37,890 nucleotides of DNA from Alphaproteobacteria bacterium (GCA_030424645.1 JAUHWP010000017.1:1-37890), one strand, 5' to 3'; positions 1 to 8,588 are shown, counted from the stretch's first letter. Numbers and translations are program-made. The notes: generated from the letters alone by a model not told the origin.

Positions 1-605
1 ACATGCGTGCAAGCCTGCGTGGTGGCGCAAAGCTGATCGCTGGTGATCGCGTGCTCCGGGCGGCCATTTCAATGATGGCGGCAGGTTATTTCGCAATGTT
101 CTTCTATGACACGCTGATCGCGCCACTGACGCGCGACCTGTCTTTCACGCAAACCCATCTGGGGTTCGCGCTGGCCTGCGTCGGTGGTGGTGGCGTACTT
201 GGTGCGGCGGTCATGGCGATGGGTCGTGAACCCAAGCGGCCGTTTCTGGTCATATCCCTCGCCATGGCGGGAAGCGGTGCCCTGATTGGCTGGCTGGGGG
301 TTTCCGAACTGCTCGACACCGGTCTGGCTTTGCCTTTGTTCCTGTTGATCTTCTTCGGGGCCGGTGTCTGCACGGCGATGGCGGTGATCCCGTTTCGCAC
401 GATTATCCAGAACCATACCTCGGATGAATCAATCGGCCAGATCACCGCCCTGAGCGAGGCCGTGAACACCCTTGCGCTTCTGTCCGCACCGTTTGTCGGC
501 GCATGGATTGCGTCCCTGTTCACGGTGGGGGCAGCCTTCATTGCAGGCGGTGCCGTGATGCTGTTCGTGGCCGTCTGGGCCTTCGCCATCCGCAATCGCA
601 AATGA
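1..605 (+). CDS. MFS transporter, C-terminal part (5'-truncated by window edge)
   Basis: About 200 residues remain, forming roughly five or six hydrophobic helices joined by short basic loops. The first visible residues look like the central cytoplasmic loop followed by helix 7 of a 12-helix major facilitator protein. MFS proteins are normally about 400 residues, so the gene almost certainly begins left of the window. The ATG at base 3 is therefore probably internal. The substrate cannot be inferred. The gene converges on nadC with only 26 bases between the two stop codons and no evident terminator hairpin. Confidence 0.75.
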   Translation, partial: MRASLRGGAKLIAGDRVLRAAISMMAAGYFAMFFYDTLIAPLTRDLSFTQTHLGFALACVGGGGVLGAAVMAMGREPKRPFLVISLAMAGSGALIGWLGVSELLDTGLALPLFLLIFFGAGVCTAMAVIPFRTIIQNHTSDESIGQITALSEAVNTLALLSAPFVGAWIASLFTVGAAFIAGGAVMLFVAVWAFAIRNRK

Positions 606-631
606 AAGATCGGACGGAGGCGACCAGGCCG

Positions 632-1492
632 TCAGAAATCCAGCCCAAGATCCATGGTGCGCGCCGAATGGGTCAGCGCACCGGACGAGATATAGTCGAC
701 CCCCGTCGCCGCGATCGAGGCGATCCGGTCGAGCGTCACATTGCCACTTGCCTCGGTCTGCATGCGCCCATCGACAATGGCCACCGCGTCCCGCAGCATG
801 TCGTTGTCCATGTTGTCCAGCAACACGACCGACGCCCCGCCGACCTTTAGCACCTCGGCCAGTTGGTCCAGCCGGTCCACCTCGATCTCGACCGCCATCA
901 TGTGGCTGGCATGGGCCTTCGTCGCTTCCAGCACCTGACGCACGCCCCCGGCAGCAGCAATGTGATTGTCCTTGATCAGGATCGCATCGGACAGGGAGTA
1001 TCGGTGGTTGAACCCGCCGCCATGCAGCACGGCCAGTTTTTCGACCAGACGCAAACCCGGCGTGGTCTTGCGCGTGCAGGTCACGCGGGCCTCGGTCCCC
1101 TTGGTTTCCGCCACGAAGCCTGCGGTTTTGGTCGCGATGCCGGTCAGCCGCCCGGCAAAGTTCAGCGCCACCCGCTCACCAGACAGGATCGACGCCGCCG
1201 ACCCTTTGATGGTCATCAGCGCGTCGCCCTTCCGGCAGGGCTGCCCATCGCCGATATGGGTGATGATCTCAAGCGAAGGATCGACCAGCCGAAACGCAAT
1301 CGCCGCCACCTGCATCCCTGACACAACCGCATCTTCGCGTGCGTTCAAACGGGCATCATAGGTGGTGCCCGCCGGGATCACGGCGCGCGTGGTCACATCG
1401 CCATAGCTGCCCAGATCCTCCATCAACGCGTTTCGGACCATGGGTTCCAAAACAAGATCGGGGACGGTTGCAAACTCGATGGAAAAACTCAT
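632..1492 (-). CDS. nadC: Nicotinate-nucleotide pyrophosphorylase (quinolinate phosphoribosyltransferase)
   Basis: NadC converts quinolinate and PRPP to nicotinate mononucleotide, CO2 and pyrophosphate, the third step of de novo NAD synthesis, in the cytosol. The 286-residue protein has the usual length. Family motifs are visible: RVTCTRKTTPGLR around residues 135-147, a GGGFNHR segment after it, and ILIKDNHI near residue 175, which carry the basic residues that bind the phosphates and carboxylates. An ATG five codons further upstream exists, but the start at 1492 is preferred. It forms an ATGA overlap with the nadB stop and has AGGAG 8 bases upstream. It is the last gene of nadA-nadB-nadC and is translationally coupled to nadB. 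Confidence 0.95.
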   Translation of the reverse strand: MSFSIEFATVPDLVLEPMVRNALMEDLGSYGDVTTRAVIPAGTTYDARLNAREDAVVSGMQVAAIAFRLVDPSLEIITHIGDGQPCRKGDALMTIKGSAASILSGERVALNFAGRLTGIATKTAGFVAETKGTEARVTCTRKTTPGLRLVEKLAVLHGGGFNHRYSLSDAILIKDNHIAAAGGVRQVLEATKAHASHMMAVEIEVDRLDQLAEVLKVGGASVVLLDNMDNDMLRDAVAIVDGRMQTEASGNVTLDRIASIAATGVDYISSGALTHSARTMDLGLDF

Positions 1493-3057
1493 GACAACTC
1501 CTTGCAAGCCTGCGCCCGGATGGCGAGCGCATCGGACAGATACATTTCAGACCGCTGGCCCGGCCCTTCGGTGGTCTCGGGGAAATCGGACCGCTCGTGC
1601 GCGCCCCGGCTTTCTTCACGGATCAGCGCTCCGGCGGCAATCAAGGTCGCAGTTGCGCACATGTTCATGAAGGACGGGCTGTTTGCATTGGCCGCCTCAA
1701 GCGCAGCGATCTTCTGCAACGCCTTTGTCAATCCGGCCCGATCCCGCACGACCCCGACATATTGGGTCATGGTCTGGCGCAAGTCCTGCACCGCATCGGC
1801 GACAGGCGGCGTCCCGCCATCAGGGAAGCTGATCTGCAAAGGCGTGGCATCCGAACCCTCGGGCATTGTTGCCGCGATCCCTTCGGCGCAGATACGGGCA
1901 TACACCAGGGCTTCCAGAAGTCCGTTCGAGGCCAGCCTGTTGGCACCGTGCAGCCCGGTCGATGACGCCTCGCCACAAACCCAGAGGCCCGCAAGGGTTG
2001 CGCATCCCTGCGTATCGGTGGCGATACCGCCCATGTGGTAATGCGCGGCGGGGGCCACGGGGATCGGCTCTTTCGCCGGGTCAATGCCATTGCGCGCGCA
2101 GTATGTGGCGACAGACGGGAACATGTCCTTGATCCGTTCCCCCAGCACCGCGCGGGTGTCCAGCATGGGGCGATTTCCTGCCTGGACTTCGGAAAAGATC
2201 GCGCGGGCCACGATGTCGCGCGGGGCAAGCTCGGCATCCGGGTGGATGGCCTGCATGAACCGGGTGCCGTGCTTGTTGATCAGGATCGCCCCTTCACCGC
2301 GCAGGGCCTCGGTCGCCAGCGGTGCGGGGTCTTCGCCCACATCCATCGCGGTGGGGTGGAATTGCACGAACTCGGCATCGGCGATCAGGGCCCCTGCCCG
2401 TGCGGCCATGCCGATCACCTGCCCACGAATGCGCGGTGGATTGGTGGTCAGGGCATACAGCCCACCCGATCCCCCGCCCGCCAGCAGCACCGCAGCCCCG
2501 CGCAACAGGACCGGGCCCGAGCGTCCGTCATCGGCCTCTTGAATGACAACCCCAGTCACCCGCCCCCCCGTCACCTCAAGATCGCGGGCCATGGTGCCTT
2601 CCAGAACCTGGATCGACGGGGTTTCGCGCACCTGCGCAATCAGCGCCGCCATGATCTGCGCGCCTGCCTGATCGCCCTTGACCCGCACCACCCGCGCAAA
2701 GCTGTGGGCGGCTTCTCGGGACAGCACATAACCGCCATCGTCGGTTCGGTCGAACGGCGTGCCCAGCGTGGTCAGATCAAGGATATAGTCGCGTGCTTCC
2801 CGGGTCACGAGGTCAGCAACCGTGGGGTCAACGGTTCCGGCCCCGGCCTTCACCGTATCCTCGGCATGGCTTTCGGGACTGTCGGCAAGGTCCATCGCGG
2901 CCGCAACCCCGCCCTGGGCCCAGGCCGAACTTGCCCCTTCGCCCAACACCTCGGGCGAGATCATTACCACCGGATGTGGCGCCAGCTTCAGGGCCGCGTA
3001 AAGCGCACCCAGACCGGCCCCGACAATGATGACACGATCGGTGACGACGGATTGCAT
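1489..3057 (-). CDS. nadB: L-aspartate oxidase
   Basis: This FAD enzyme oxidises L-aspartate to iminoaspartate, which NadA condenses with dihydroxyacetone phosphate. The 522-residue protein starts with a dinucleotide-binding fold (VIIVGAGLGALYAALKLA), then a second flavin-contact segment, SSAWAQGGVAAAM. Further on are QFHPTA and a conserved GLWVCGEASSTGLHGANRLASN motif (the family's substrate and FAD contact region, around residue 340), then a helical C-terminal domain. It belongs to the succinate dehydrogenase/fumarate reductase flavoprotein family; the gene context and the AQGG motif favour NadB. An ATG 12 codons upstream would overlap nadA, so the start at 3057, 7 bases after the nadA stop, is preferred. 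The 3' end overlaps nadC by an ATGA. Confidence 0.95.
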   Translation of the reverse strand: MQSVVTDRVIIVGAGLGALYAALKLAPHPVVMISPEVLGEGASSAWAQGGVAAAMDLADSPESHAEDTVKAGAGTVDPTVADLVTREARDYILDLTTLGTPFDRTDDGGYVLSREAAHSFARVVRVKGDQAGAQIMAALIAQVRETPSIQVLEGTMARDLEVTGGRVTGVVIQEADDGRSGPVLLRGAAVLLAGGGSGGLYALTTNPPRIRGQVIGMAARAGALIADAEFVQFHPTAMDVGEDPAPLATEALRGEGAILINKHGTRFMQAIHPDAELAPRDIVARAIFSEVQAGNRPMLDTRAVLGERIKDMFPSVATYCARNGIDPAKEPIPVAPAAHYHMGGIATDTQGCATLAGLWVCGEASSTGLHGANRLASNGLLEALVYARICAEGIAATMPEGSDATPLQISFPDGGTPPVADAVQDLRQTMTQYVGVVRDRAGLTKALQKIAALEAANANSPSFMNMCATATLIAAGALIREESRGAHERSDFPETTEGPGQRSEMYLSDALAIRAQACKELS

Positions 3058-3064
3058 CGCAGGG

Positions 3065-4129
3065 TCAAAGCCCCAGCTTGCGCGACAGGTCAATCATCGC
3101 CTGAACCGACTTGCGGGCCTTGACCGCCACCTCTGGATCAACCTCGACCTGTCCTTCCATCGTGTGCAGAACATAAAGGATCTTCTCCAACGTGATCTTC
3201 TTCATGTAGGGGCACATGTTGCACGGGCCGACGAACTCGACCTCGGGCAGTTCGTCCGCGATGTTCGACGCCATCGAGCATTCGGTGATCAGCATCGCCT
3301 TTTCGGGCTTCGTGTCAGTCACATATTTCAGGATCCCGCTGGTCGAGCCGGAAAAATCCGCCTCGGCCACCACATCGGGTGTGCATTCGGGATGCGCAAT
3401 CAGCTTGGTGCCGGGGTTCCATTCCCGGAAATCGCGAAGGTCTTGCGCGGTGTATTGTTCGTGCACGATGCACGAGCCGGGCCAATAGACCACGTTCTTG
3501 TGGCTTTCATTGGCCACGTTTTGCGCCAGATACTGGTCGGGTGTCATGATCACGGTGTCGCTGTCCATCGCATTCACGATCTGCACCGCGTTCGACGAGG
3601 TGCAGCAGATGTCCGATGCCGCTTTCACCTCGGCCGTGGTGTTCACATAGGACACGACCGGTGCGCCGGGATATTTGGCGCGCATTTCGTCGATCCCGTC
3701 GGCGGTGATGCTTTCGGCAAGCGAACACCCGGCTTCCATGTCCGGCATCAGCACGATCTTTTCGGGGCTGAGGATTTTCGAGGTCTCGGCCATGAAATGC
3801 ACGCCCGCCTGGACGATCACATCCGCTTCGACATCGCTGGCCTTCATCGCCAGTTGCAAGCTGTCGCCCACGAAATCCGACACGCCGTGAAAAATCTCAG
3901 GCGTCATGTAGTTATGCCCAAGGATCACCGCGTTCCGTTCTTTTTTCAGCGCGTTGATCGCTTTGATATACGGGGCAAAGGTCGCAAAATCCGGCGGCGT
4001 GACCACCCGATCCATACGCGCATAGATGTCCTGCATGTCCCCGGCCAGATCGGCCGACGGCGACAGGTCATAGTGTTCGGACAGAACGGTGCGAACATGA
4101 GTAAGATCCAACAACGGGCAAGCCTCCAT
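3065..4129 (-). CDS. nadA: Quinolinate synthase A (4Fe-4S)
   Basis: NadA condenses iminoaspartate and dihydroxyacetone phosphate to quinolinate using an oxygen-sensitive [4Fe-4S] cluster. The 354-residue protein contains the three expected cysteine regions: ICCTSSNAV, HPECTPDV and GPCNMCPYMKK. Three pseudo-symmetrical domains are consistent with the family. It is the first gene of the operon. The start is not secure: the ATG at 4129 has no upstream Shine-Dalgarno, but a GGAGG lies across codons 1-3 and is ideally placed for a TTG at codon 6. The 134-bp upstream region has a GATAAT hexamer on the minus strand (4178-4183) but no convincing -35. I recognise no NadQ or NrtR operator. Confidence 0.95.
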   Translation of the reverse strand: MEACPLLDLTHVRTVLSEHYDLSPSADLAGDMQDIYARMDRVVTPPDFATFAPYIKAINALKKERNAVILGHNYMTPEIFHGVSDFVGDSLQLAMKASDVEADVIVQAGVHFMAETSKILSPEKIVLMPDMEAGCSLAESITADGIDEMRAKYPGAPVVSYVNTTAEVKAASDICCTSSNAVQIVNAMDSDTVIMTPDQYLAQNVANESHKNVVYWPGSCIVHEQYTAQDLRDFREWNPGTKLIAHPECTPDVVAEADFSGSTSGILKYVTDTKPEKAMLITECSMASNIADELPEVEFVGPCNMCPYMKKITLEKILYVLHTMEGQVEVDPEVAVKARKSVQAMIDLSRKLGL

Positions 4130-4267
4130 CTGGTTGGCTGAGTGGCTACCACACTGGGAATGTCACGAAAAGTCCACATTATCGGGGATGGGCCAGCAAT
4201 AAACCGCAACAGCGGCCTGTCGGCGGGGCCTGCGGGCGGCGGTTCGATCCCGGATTGCGCTTAAATG

Positions 4268-5170
4268 TCAGATTCTGTCGATGATGAAATCCGGTGCAAT
4301 GGCGGAACGGCGCACCGCGTCGGCGGCATTCATCCCGGCCAGCAAGCCATGATCCATCGCCAGTGCCGTGGCAAACCCCATATGGCGCCCCCCCAGAACG
4401 TCGGTGTGCAAGGTGTCCCCCACCATCAGCACACGATCTGGCGGCACTGGCGGGGTGTGGCGTGCCAGGGCAAGCTCGTAAATCTCGCCAAACGGTTTAC
4501 CCAGAAAACGCGGTTCGACGTCGCAGAGATCGGCCAGCCGATGTGCGAAATATCCGGGTTCGCGCGACAGGCCGTCCTCGCGCGGGGCCACGATATCGGG
4601 GTTTCCGACGACCACTGGCCGGAGATTTGCGCGCAACGACATCTCCAACATGGCCTGGCGCGCGTCCGTCCAGCCGTCGGACCCGACCAGCAGGAAGCCC
4701 TCGGCCGTATCGTAATCGGCGGGGTCATCGCCCAGAACATGGGCATCGAGCGCATCAAGGTCATCGGTGCCGTTGGCGGCATTCAGCATCATGCCCCACC
4801 GCCTGCCGGGCAGGTCAGCCAGATAGGCCAGCATTGCCTCGCGGCTCGTGACGACCTCGTCAGGCGTGAAATCAAAGCCCAGACGAGCATAGCGCGCCAT
4901 CATCCGCGCCTTGGGATATCCGGCCGAGTTTGACACGACCATGACCTGCTTGCCCATGGCCCGCAACGCCGCGATCCTTTCCGCCGCCCCGTCAATCGGG
5001 CGTTCGCCCACGTTCAGAACGCCGTAAGCATCCAGCAGGATCAGGTCGAACGGATCGGCAATCACCTCCAGTGACGGTGCGGTGGCGCAACCGGCATCGA
5101 ACGCTGCCGACGGCAGGCGATGGCGCACCGACAGATACGCGTCGAACGCGGTGGTGGCGTCGGTCGTCAT
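4268..5170 (-). CDS. HAD superfamily class IIA hydrolase with a DAYG motif I
   Basis: The 300-residue protein has the class IIA (NagD-like) layout, with a large C2 cap between motifs II and III. Motif I is LLDAYGVL with the nucleophile Asp47. Motif II is VVSNSAGY (Ser80/Ser82), motif III is Lys225 in GKPFGE, and motif IV is GDTLHTD with Asp252 and Asp257. HAD phosphatases normally carry a second Asp two residues after the nucleophile, but here it is Tyr49, a combination seen in 2-haloacid dehalogenases. Phosphatase activity should therefore not be assumed. The ATG at 5170 lies 9 bases from the second phnE stop, so it is the last gene of the transporter operon and may act on the imported compound. 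An upstream in-frame extension overlaps phnE and is rejected. Confidence 0.8.
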   Translation of the reverse strand: MTTDATTAFDAYLSVRHRLPSAAFDAGCATAPSLEVIADPFDLILLDAYGVLNVGERPIDGAAERIAALRAMGKQVMVVSNSAGYPKARMMARYARLGFDFTPDEVVTSREAMLAYLADLPGRRWGMMLNAANGTDDLDALDAHVLGDDPADYDTAEGFLLVGSDGWTDARQAMLEMSLRANLRPVVVGNPDIVAPREDGLSREPGYFAHRLADLCDVEPRFLGKPFGEIYELALARHTPPVPPDRVLMVGDTLHTDVLGGRHMGFATALAMDHGLLAGMNAADAVRRSAIAPDFIIDRI

Positions 5171-5178
5171 CACCCGGT

Positions 5179-5988
5179 TCAAAGGATACGGCGGCGCAGG
5201 AAGGCCGAAACGACCTCTCCCAACACCACAAGGGCCAGGATGGCCAGCAGAACCGTCGCGGCCTCGGGCCAGTTGAATGTGTCGATGGCACCTTGCAGGA
5301 TGATACCGATCCCGCCAGCCCCCACCAGCCCCAGCACGGTCGATTCCCGCAGGTTGATATCCCACCGCAGGATCGCCACGGCCCAGAAGGTTGGCATCAC
5401 TTGCGGAATGATCGCATAGACGATCACCTTGAAACGGGAGGCCCCGGTTGCTTCCAGCGCCTCGACCGGGCGTTTGTCGATCTCTTCAATGGCTTCGCCC
5501 AGCAGCTTGCCGATGAACCCGATCGACCGAAACATGATCGCCAATATGCCCGCGACCACGCCGGGGCCGAAGATCGCCACGAAAAGCAGCGCCCATATGA
5601 TCGTGTTGACGGATCGCGAGGTGACGAGGATCAAGCGCCCGAACCACAGGGTCGCGCGATTGGGGGTGGTGTTCTGTGCCGCCAGATAGGCCACCGGCAG
5701 AGACATCATCACACCAAGGGCCGTTGCAAAGGTTGCGATGTTCACTGTTTCCAGCAGCACAAGCAGGATGTCGCCAAGATTACTGGGATCGGGCGGATAC
5801 ATCCGGCCCAGCAGGTCGCCCATCTGCTCGGGCGCGTCCCAGACCCAGGCCCAGATCACGTCGATCGAGCCAAGCGCCCAGCCAAGCGCCAGCGCGCAGA
5901 AGGCAAAAGCCGCATATCGCTGCATCCGTTGCTTCGGTGTGAAGCGGGACCAGTCCTCACGACCGAATTTTTCGGCTATCGTGCTCAT
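5179..5988 (-). CDS. phnE: PhnE-type ABC transporter permease (second copy)
   Basis: This is a 269-residue inner-membrane permease of the phosphonate/phosphite importer family with about six hydrophobic segments. The cytoplasmic coupling loop reads EALEATGASRFKVIVYAIIPQ, the EAA-type sequence that contacts the ATPase, at about residues 177-197. This is followed by the family's R-x-S-x-V-L-G-L-V-G-A-G-G-I-G motif. It overlaps the upstream phnE by ATGA (5985-5988), so the two permeases are translated together and probably form a heterodimer. The N-terminus carries a short polar extension before the first helix. The family transports phosphonates, phosphite or related organophosphorus compounds; the substrate cannot be read from the permease. 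Confidence 0.9.
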   Translation of the reverse strand: MSTIAEKFGREDWSRFTPKQRMQRYAAFAFCALALGWALGSIDVIWAWVWDAPEQMGDLLGRMYPPDPSNLGDILLVLLETVNIATFATALGVMMSLPVAYLAAQNTTPNRATLWFGRLILVTSRSVNTIIWALLFVAIFGPGVVAGILAIMFRSIGFIGKLLGEAIEEIDKRPVEALEATGASRFKVIVYAIIPQVMPTFWAVAILRWDINLRESTVLGLVGAGGIGIILQGAIDTFNWPEAATVLLAILALVVLGEVVSAFLRRRIL

Positions 5989-6779
5989 CCGATACGCTTC
6001 CTTATCATGCCGCTGACCCCTTCCGAGATCAGGATCGCGCCAACGATGACGATGGTGATGGCCAGGGCGAAATCGTAGTCATACCGCCCGAAGGCATTGG
6101 CCAGCGTCGCCCCGATCCCGCCAGCCCCCACGATCCCCACCACGGCCGACGCGCGCAGGTTCGAATCGAGCTGATAGATCGACAGGCCGATCTGGCGCGG
6201 CATGATCTGCGGGAAAATCGCATAGACCAGGGTCGACAGATAGGGCGCACCGGCGGCGCGCATGGCCTCGACCTGACCGAAGTCGATCTCTTCAATCCGC
6301 TCGGCCAGCATCTTGGCGACGAAGCCGATCGAGTACACGATCAGCGTCAGAACCCCGGCGAACGGTCCGAACCCCACCGCCTTCACGAAGATGATCGCAA
6401 CGATCACCGGGTGAAAGCTGCGCGCGATGATGATGATCGCGCGCCCGAGATAATAGATCGGCAGCGGTGCGATGTTGCGCGCAGCCATGAAGGCAATCGG
6501 GATCGACAGGGCCACCCCGCCCGCCGTTGCCAGAAGCGCGATCTTCAGGCTTTCCAGAAATCCGTCGATCAGCAGCCCGCTCCGCTCGAAGCTGGGCGGG
6601 AACGCCCCGCCAAAGATACGCTGTGCCCGACCGATCCCATCCGCGACCCGCGCCCAGTTGACGGGCAGGCTTGCCCCCACCCAGACGACATAGCTGACCA
6701 CACCAAGATACACCGCCCAGCGAAGCCAGCGGTTGGCGATGAAAGGTGGCTTGCGCCAGGTGTCGGGGACTTGGCTCAT
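5985..6779 (-). CDS. phnE: PhnE-type ABC transporter permease (first copy)
   Basis: This 264-residue inner-membrane permease is paralogous to the next gene. It has about six hydrophobic segments and the EAA-type coupling loop EAMRAAGAPYLSTLVYAIFPQ. That is followed by a conserved R-A-S-A-V-V-G-I-V-G-A-G-G-I-G stretch. The start ATG overlaps the phnC stop as ATGA at 6776-6779, and the stop overlaps the second phnE in the same way. Two different PhnE subunits encoded in tandem is a common alphaproteobacterial arrangement (phnE1-phnE2). The polypeptide spans the cytoplasmic membrane and pairs with the PhnC ATPase. Confidence 0.9.
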   Translation of the reverse strand: MSQVPDTWRKPPFIANRWLRWAVYLGVVSYVVWVGASLPVNWARVADGIGRAQRIFGGAFPPSFERSGLLIDGFLESLKIALLATAGGVALSIPIAFMAARNIAPLPIYYLGRAIIIIARSFHPVIVAIIFVKAVGFGPFAGVLTLIVYSIGFVAKMLAERIEEIDFGQVEAMRAAGAPYLSTLVYAIFPQIMPRQIGLSIYQLDSNLRASAVVGIVGAGGIGATLANAFGRYDYDFALAITIVIVGAILISEGVSGMIRKRIG

Positions 6780-7552
6780 GACGCTTCTTTCATGTCTTCG
6801 CTGCGGTCTGCATGGGGGCTGCCGGAATAGATCTGGTCCATCGCCTCCTGATCCAGCTTGTCCGGCACATCGTCGAAGATGATCCGGCCATAACGCATTC
6901 CCACGATCCGGTCGGTATAGATCTTGGCCTCGGTCACGTTGTGTATGTTGATCAGCACCGGCAGCTTCAGTTCGCCTGCCAGGTCACGCAGAAGCCCCAT
7001 GATCTGCTCGGATGTCTTGGGGTCAAGCGATGCCGTCGGCTCATCGGCCAGCAATATCTCGGGGTTCTGCATCAGGGCCCGCACCACGCCGACCCGCTGC
7101 CGTTCACCCCCTGAAAGTTCGTCGGCACGCTTGTTGGCATAATGTGCGATGCCGACCCGCTCCATCAACTCATAGGCACGGCGGATGTCCTCTTTCGGAT
7201 ACCGGCGCATCACGGCCGACCAGGTCGAGATATAGCCAAGCCGCCCGGACTGGACGTTTTCCATGACCGTCAACCGATCGACCAGATTGAACCCCTGGAA
7301 CACCATCCCGATCTTGCGCCGGGCTGTGCGCAGGTCGCGCCCGTGAAGGCTGGTCAGCTCGGTTCCGTTCAGCTCGATACTGCCCGAGGTCGGTTCGACC
7401 AGCCGGTTGATACAACGCAGAAGCGTCGATTTCCCGGCCCCGGACGACCCGATGATGGACACGACACTTTCGCCTTCGATGGTCAGGTCAAGGTTCTTCA
7501 GAACCGGATTGCCCTTGCCATATCGTTTGACCAGGTCGGTGATTTTCAACAT
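6776..7552 (-). CDS. phnC: PhnC-type ABC transporter ATP-binding protein
   Basis: This 258-residue ATPase energises the importer. The Walker A motif GSSGAGKST is at about residues 36-44, the ABC signature LSGGERQRVGV near residue 145, and Walker B ILLADEPTASLD near residue 165, followed by the switch region with INIHNVTEA. Length and motifs match PhnC. An AAGGAG lies 8 bases before the ATG. The gene is separated from phnD by 55 bases that hold a strong hairpin, while downstream it overlaps phnE, so binding protein and membrane parts may be expressed at different levels. No C-P lyase or other phosphonate-degrading gene lies in the window. Confidence 0.93.
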   Translation of the reverse strand: MLKITDLVKRYGKGNPVLKNLDLTIEGESVVSIIGSSGAGKSTLLRCINRLVEPTSGSIELNGTELTSLHGRDLRTARRKIGMVFQGFNLVDRLTVMENVQSGRLGYISTWSAVMRRYPKEDIRRAYELMERVGIAHYANKRADELSGGERQRVGVVRALMQNPEILLADEPTASLDPKTSEQIMGLLRDLAGELKLPVLINIHNVTEAKIYTDRIVGMRYGRIIFDDVPDKLDQEAMDQIYSGSPHADRSEDMKEAS

Positions 7553-7568
7553 GTAATGACTCCTTGAA

Positions 7569-7594
7569 AGGGCCGACGCGGTGACGCCGGCCCT
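7569..7594 (-). promoter_or_regulatory. Intercistronic hairpin between phnD and phnC
   Basis: The arms AGGGCCG and CGGCCCT are perfectly complementary across a 12-base centre that can pair further (GCG/CGC). The element sits just after the phnD stop and ahead of the phnC ribosome-binding site, with no T-tract behind it. Such hairpins after periplasmic binding-protein genes usually protect the upstream mRNA end and lower expression of the downstream genes. That role is inferred from position. Confidence 0.5.
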
Positions 7595-7607
7595 GTTCGT
7601 GCAGGTG

Positions 7608-8588
7608 TTATTCCGCCGCCAGGCCTTCGGGCGTGTATTCGACGCCGTTTGCCTTCTGGATCTGGCGGATCACTTTCCACTGATCCTTATAGGTGATCGG
7701 GATGAACTTGCTGACGCCGGTGAACTCTTCACCCAGCGCGGTGCCCGCGAAATCAAAGCTGAAGAAGGCTTCCTTGATCTTCTCTTTCAATTCGGGCGCA
7801 AGATCATGCGCATAGGCGTAAGAGGTGGTCGGGAACGGGTCGCTTTCCCAAACGATACGAACTTCCGCGGGATCGTAAAGACCACGTTCCGCCATCCGGT
7901 CGACCACCTCGGACGCCACGGGCGCCGCATCGTAATCGCCCGCCACGACGCCAAGCATCGACTGGTCATGCGACCCCGAATAGGTCACGTCGTAATCCTG
8001 ATCCGGCACCACCCCCAGCGCCGGGAACAGGGCCCGCGGCGCAAGGTTGCCCGAATTCGATGTCGGCGAGGTATGCGCGATGCGCTTGCCCGCCATATCG
8101 GGCACTTCTTTGATATCGCTGTCGGCTTGGGTGTAAATCTGCAGCTTGTAGCCGAACTGGCCATCTTCGCTGCCCATGATCGCAAAGGGCACCGCCCCTG
8201 CAAGGTTCACGGCAAAGGGCGTGGGACCGGTTGAAAATCCGGCAATATGCAACCGGCCCGAGCGCATCGCCTCGACCTCGGCCGAGTTCGACTGCACCGC
8301 GAAGAACTGCACATCCTTGCCCGTCACCTCTTCAAGATGTTCGATGAACGGGTTCCAGATATCTTCATAGATGGCCGGATCTTCCACCGGCGTATAGGCA
8401 AACACCAGCGTATCGGGGTTTTTCAGCGCATTCGCATCTGCGGGCGCGTCAGCCACAAGATCGCCGTCCGCGTCGGTATATTGACTGTCAAGCGCGGCCA
8501 TCTCTTCGGTGTCCTGCGCGAAAGCCGCCCCCGCCGCCAGGGCGATTGCTGCCAGAAACGTCGTTCCCAATGCTGTTTTTCCAAGCAT
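7608..8588 (-). CDS. phnD: PhnD-type periplasmic phosphonate/phosphate-ester binding protein
   Basis: This 326-residue secreted solute-binding protein has a signal peptide (hydrophobic residues about 6-22, AFA cleavage site near residue 24). The mature N-terminus carries an Asp-rich loop, D39-x-D41-G-D43-x3-D47, like calcium-binding dockerin or thrombospondin type 3 loops. It then enters the family core: FAYTPVEDPA, DVQFFAVQSNSAEVEAMRSGRLH and a SPTSNSGNLAPRAL ligand loop typical of the PhnD group. The start has GGGAGGA 6 bases upstream. It is the first gene of phnD-phnC-phnE-phnE-HAD, so transcription probably starts in the 180-bp gap shared with the DeoR gene. The ligand is unknown; family members bind phosphonates, phosphite or phosphate esters. 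Confidence 0.9.
   Translation of the reverse strand: MLGKTALGTTFLAAIALAAGAAFAQDTEEMAALDSQYTDADGDLVADAPADANALKNPDTLVFAYTPVEDPAIYEDIWNPFIEHLEEVTGKDVQFFAVQSNSAEVEAMRSGRLHIAGFSTGPTPFAVNLAGAVPFAIMGSEDGQFGYKLQIYTQADSDIKEVPDMAGKRIAHTSPTSNSGNLAPRALFPALGVVPDQDYDVTYSGSHDQSMLGVVAGDYDAAPVASEVVDRMAERGLYDPAEVRIVWESDPFPTTSYAYAHDLAPELKEKIKEAFFSFDFAGTALGEEFTGVSKFIPITYKDQWKVIRQIQKANGVEYTPEGLAAE

Noticed and set aside
4178-4183. GATAAT as the nadA -10 box
   Set aside because: No acceptable -35 hexamer lies 16-18 bases upstream on the minus strand, so it is not listed as a promoter.
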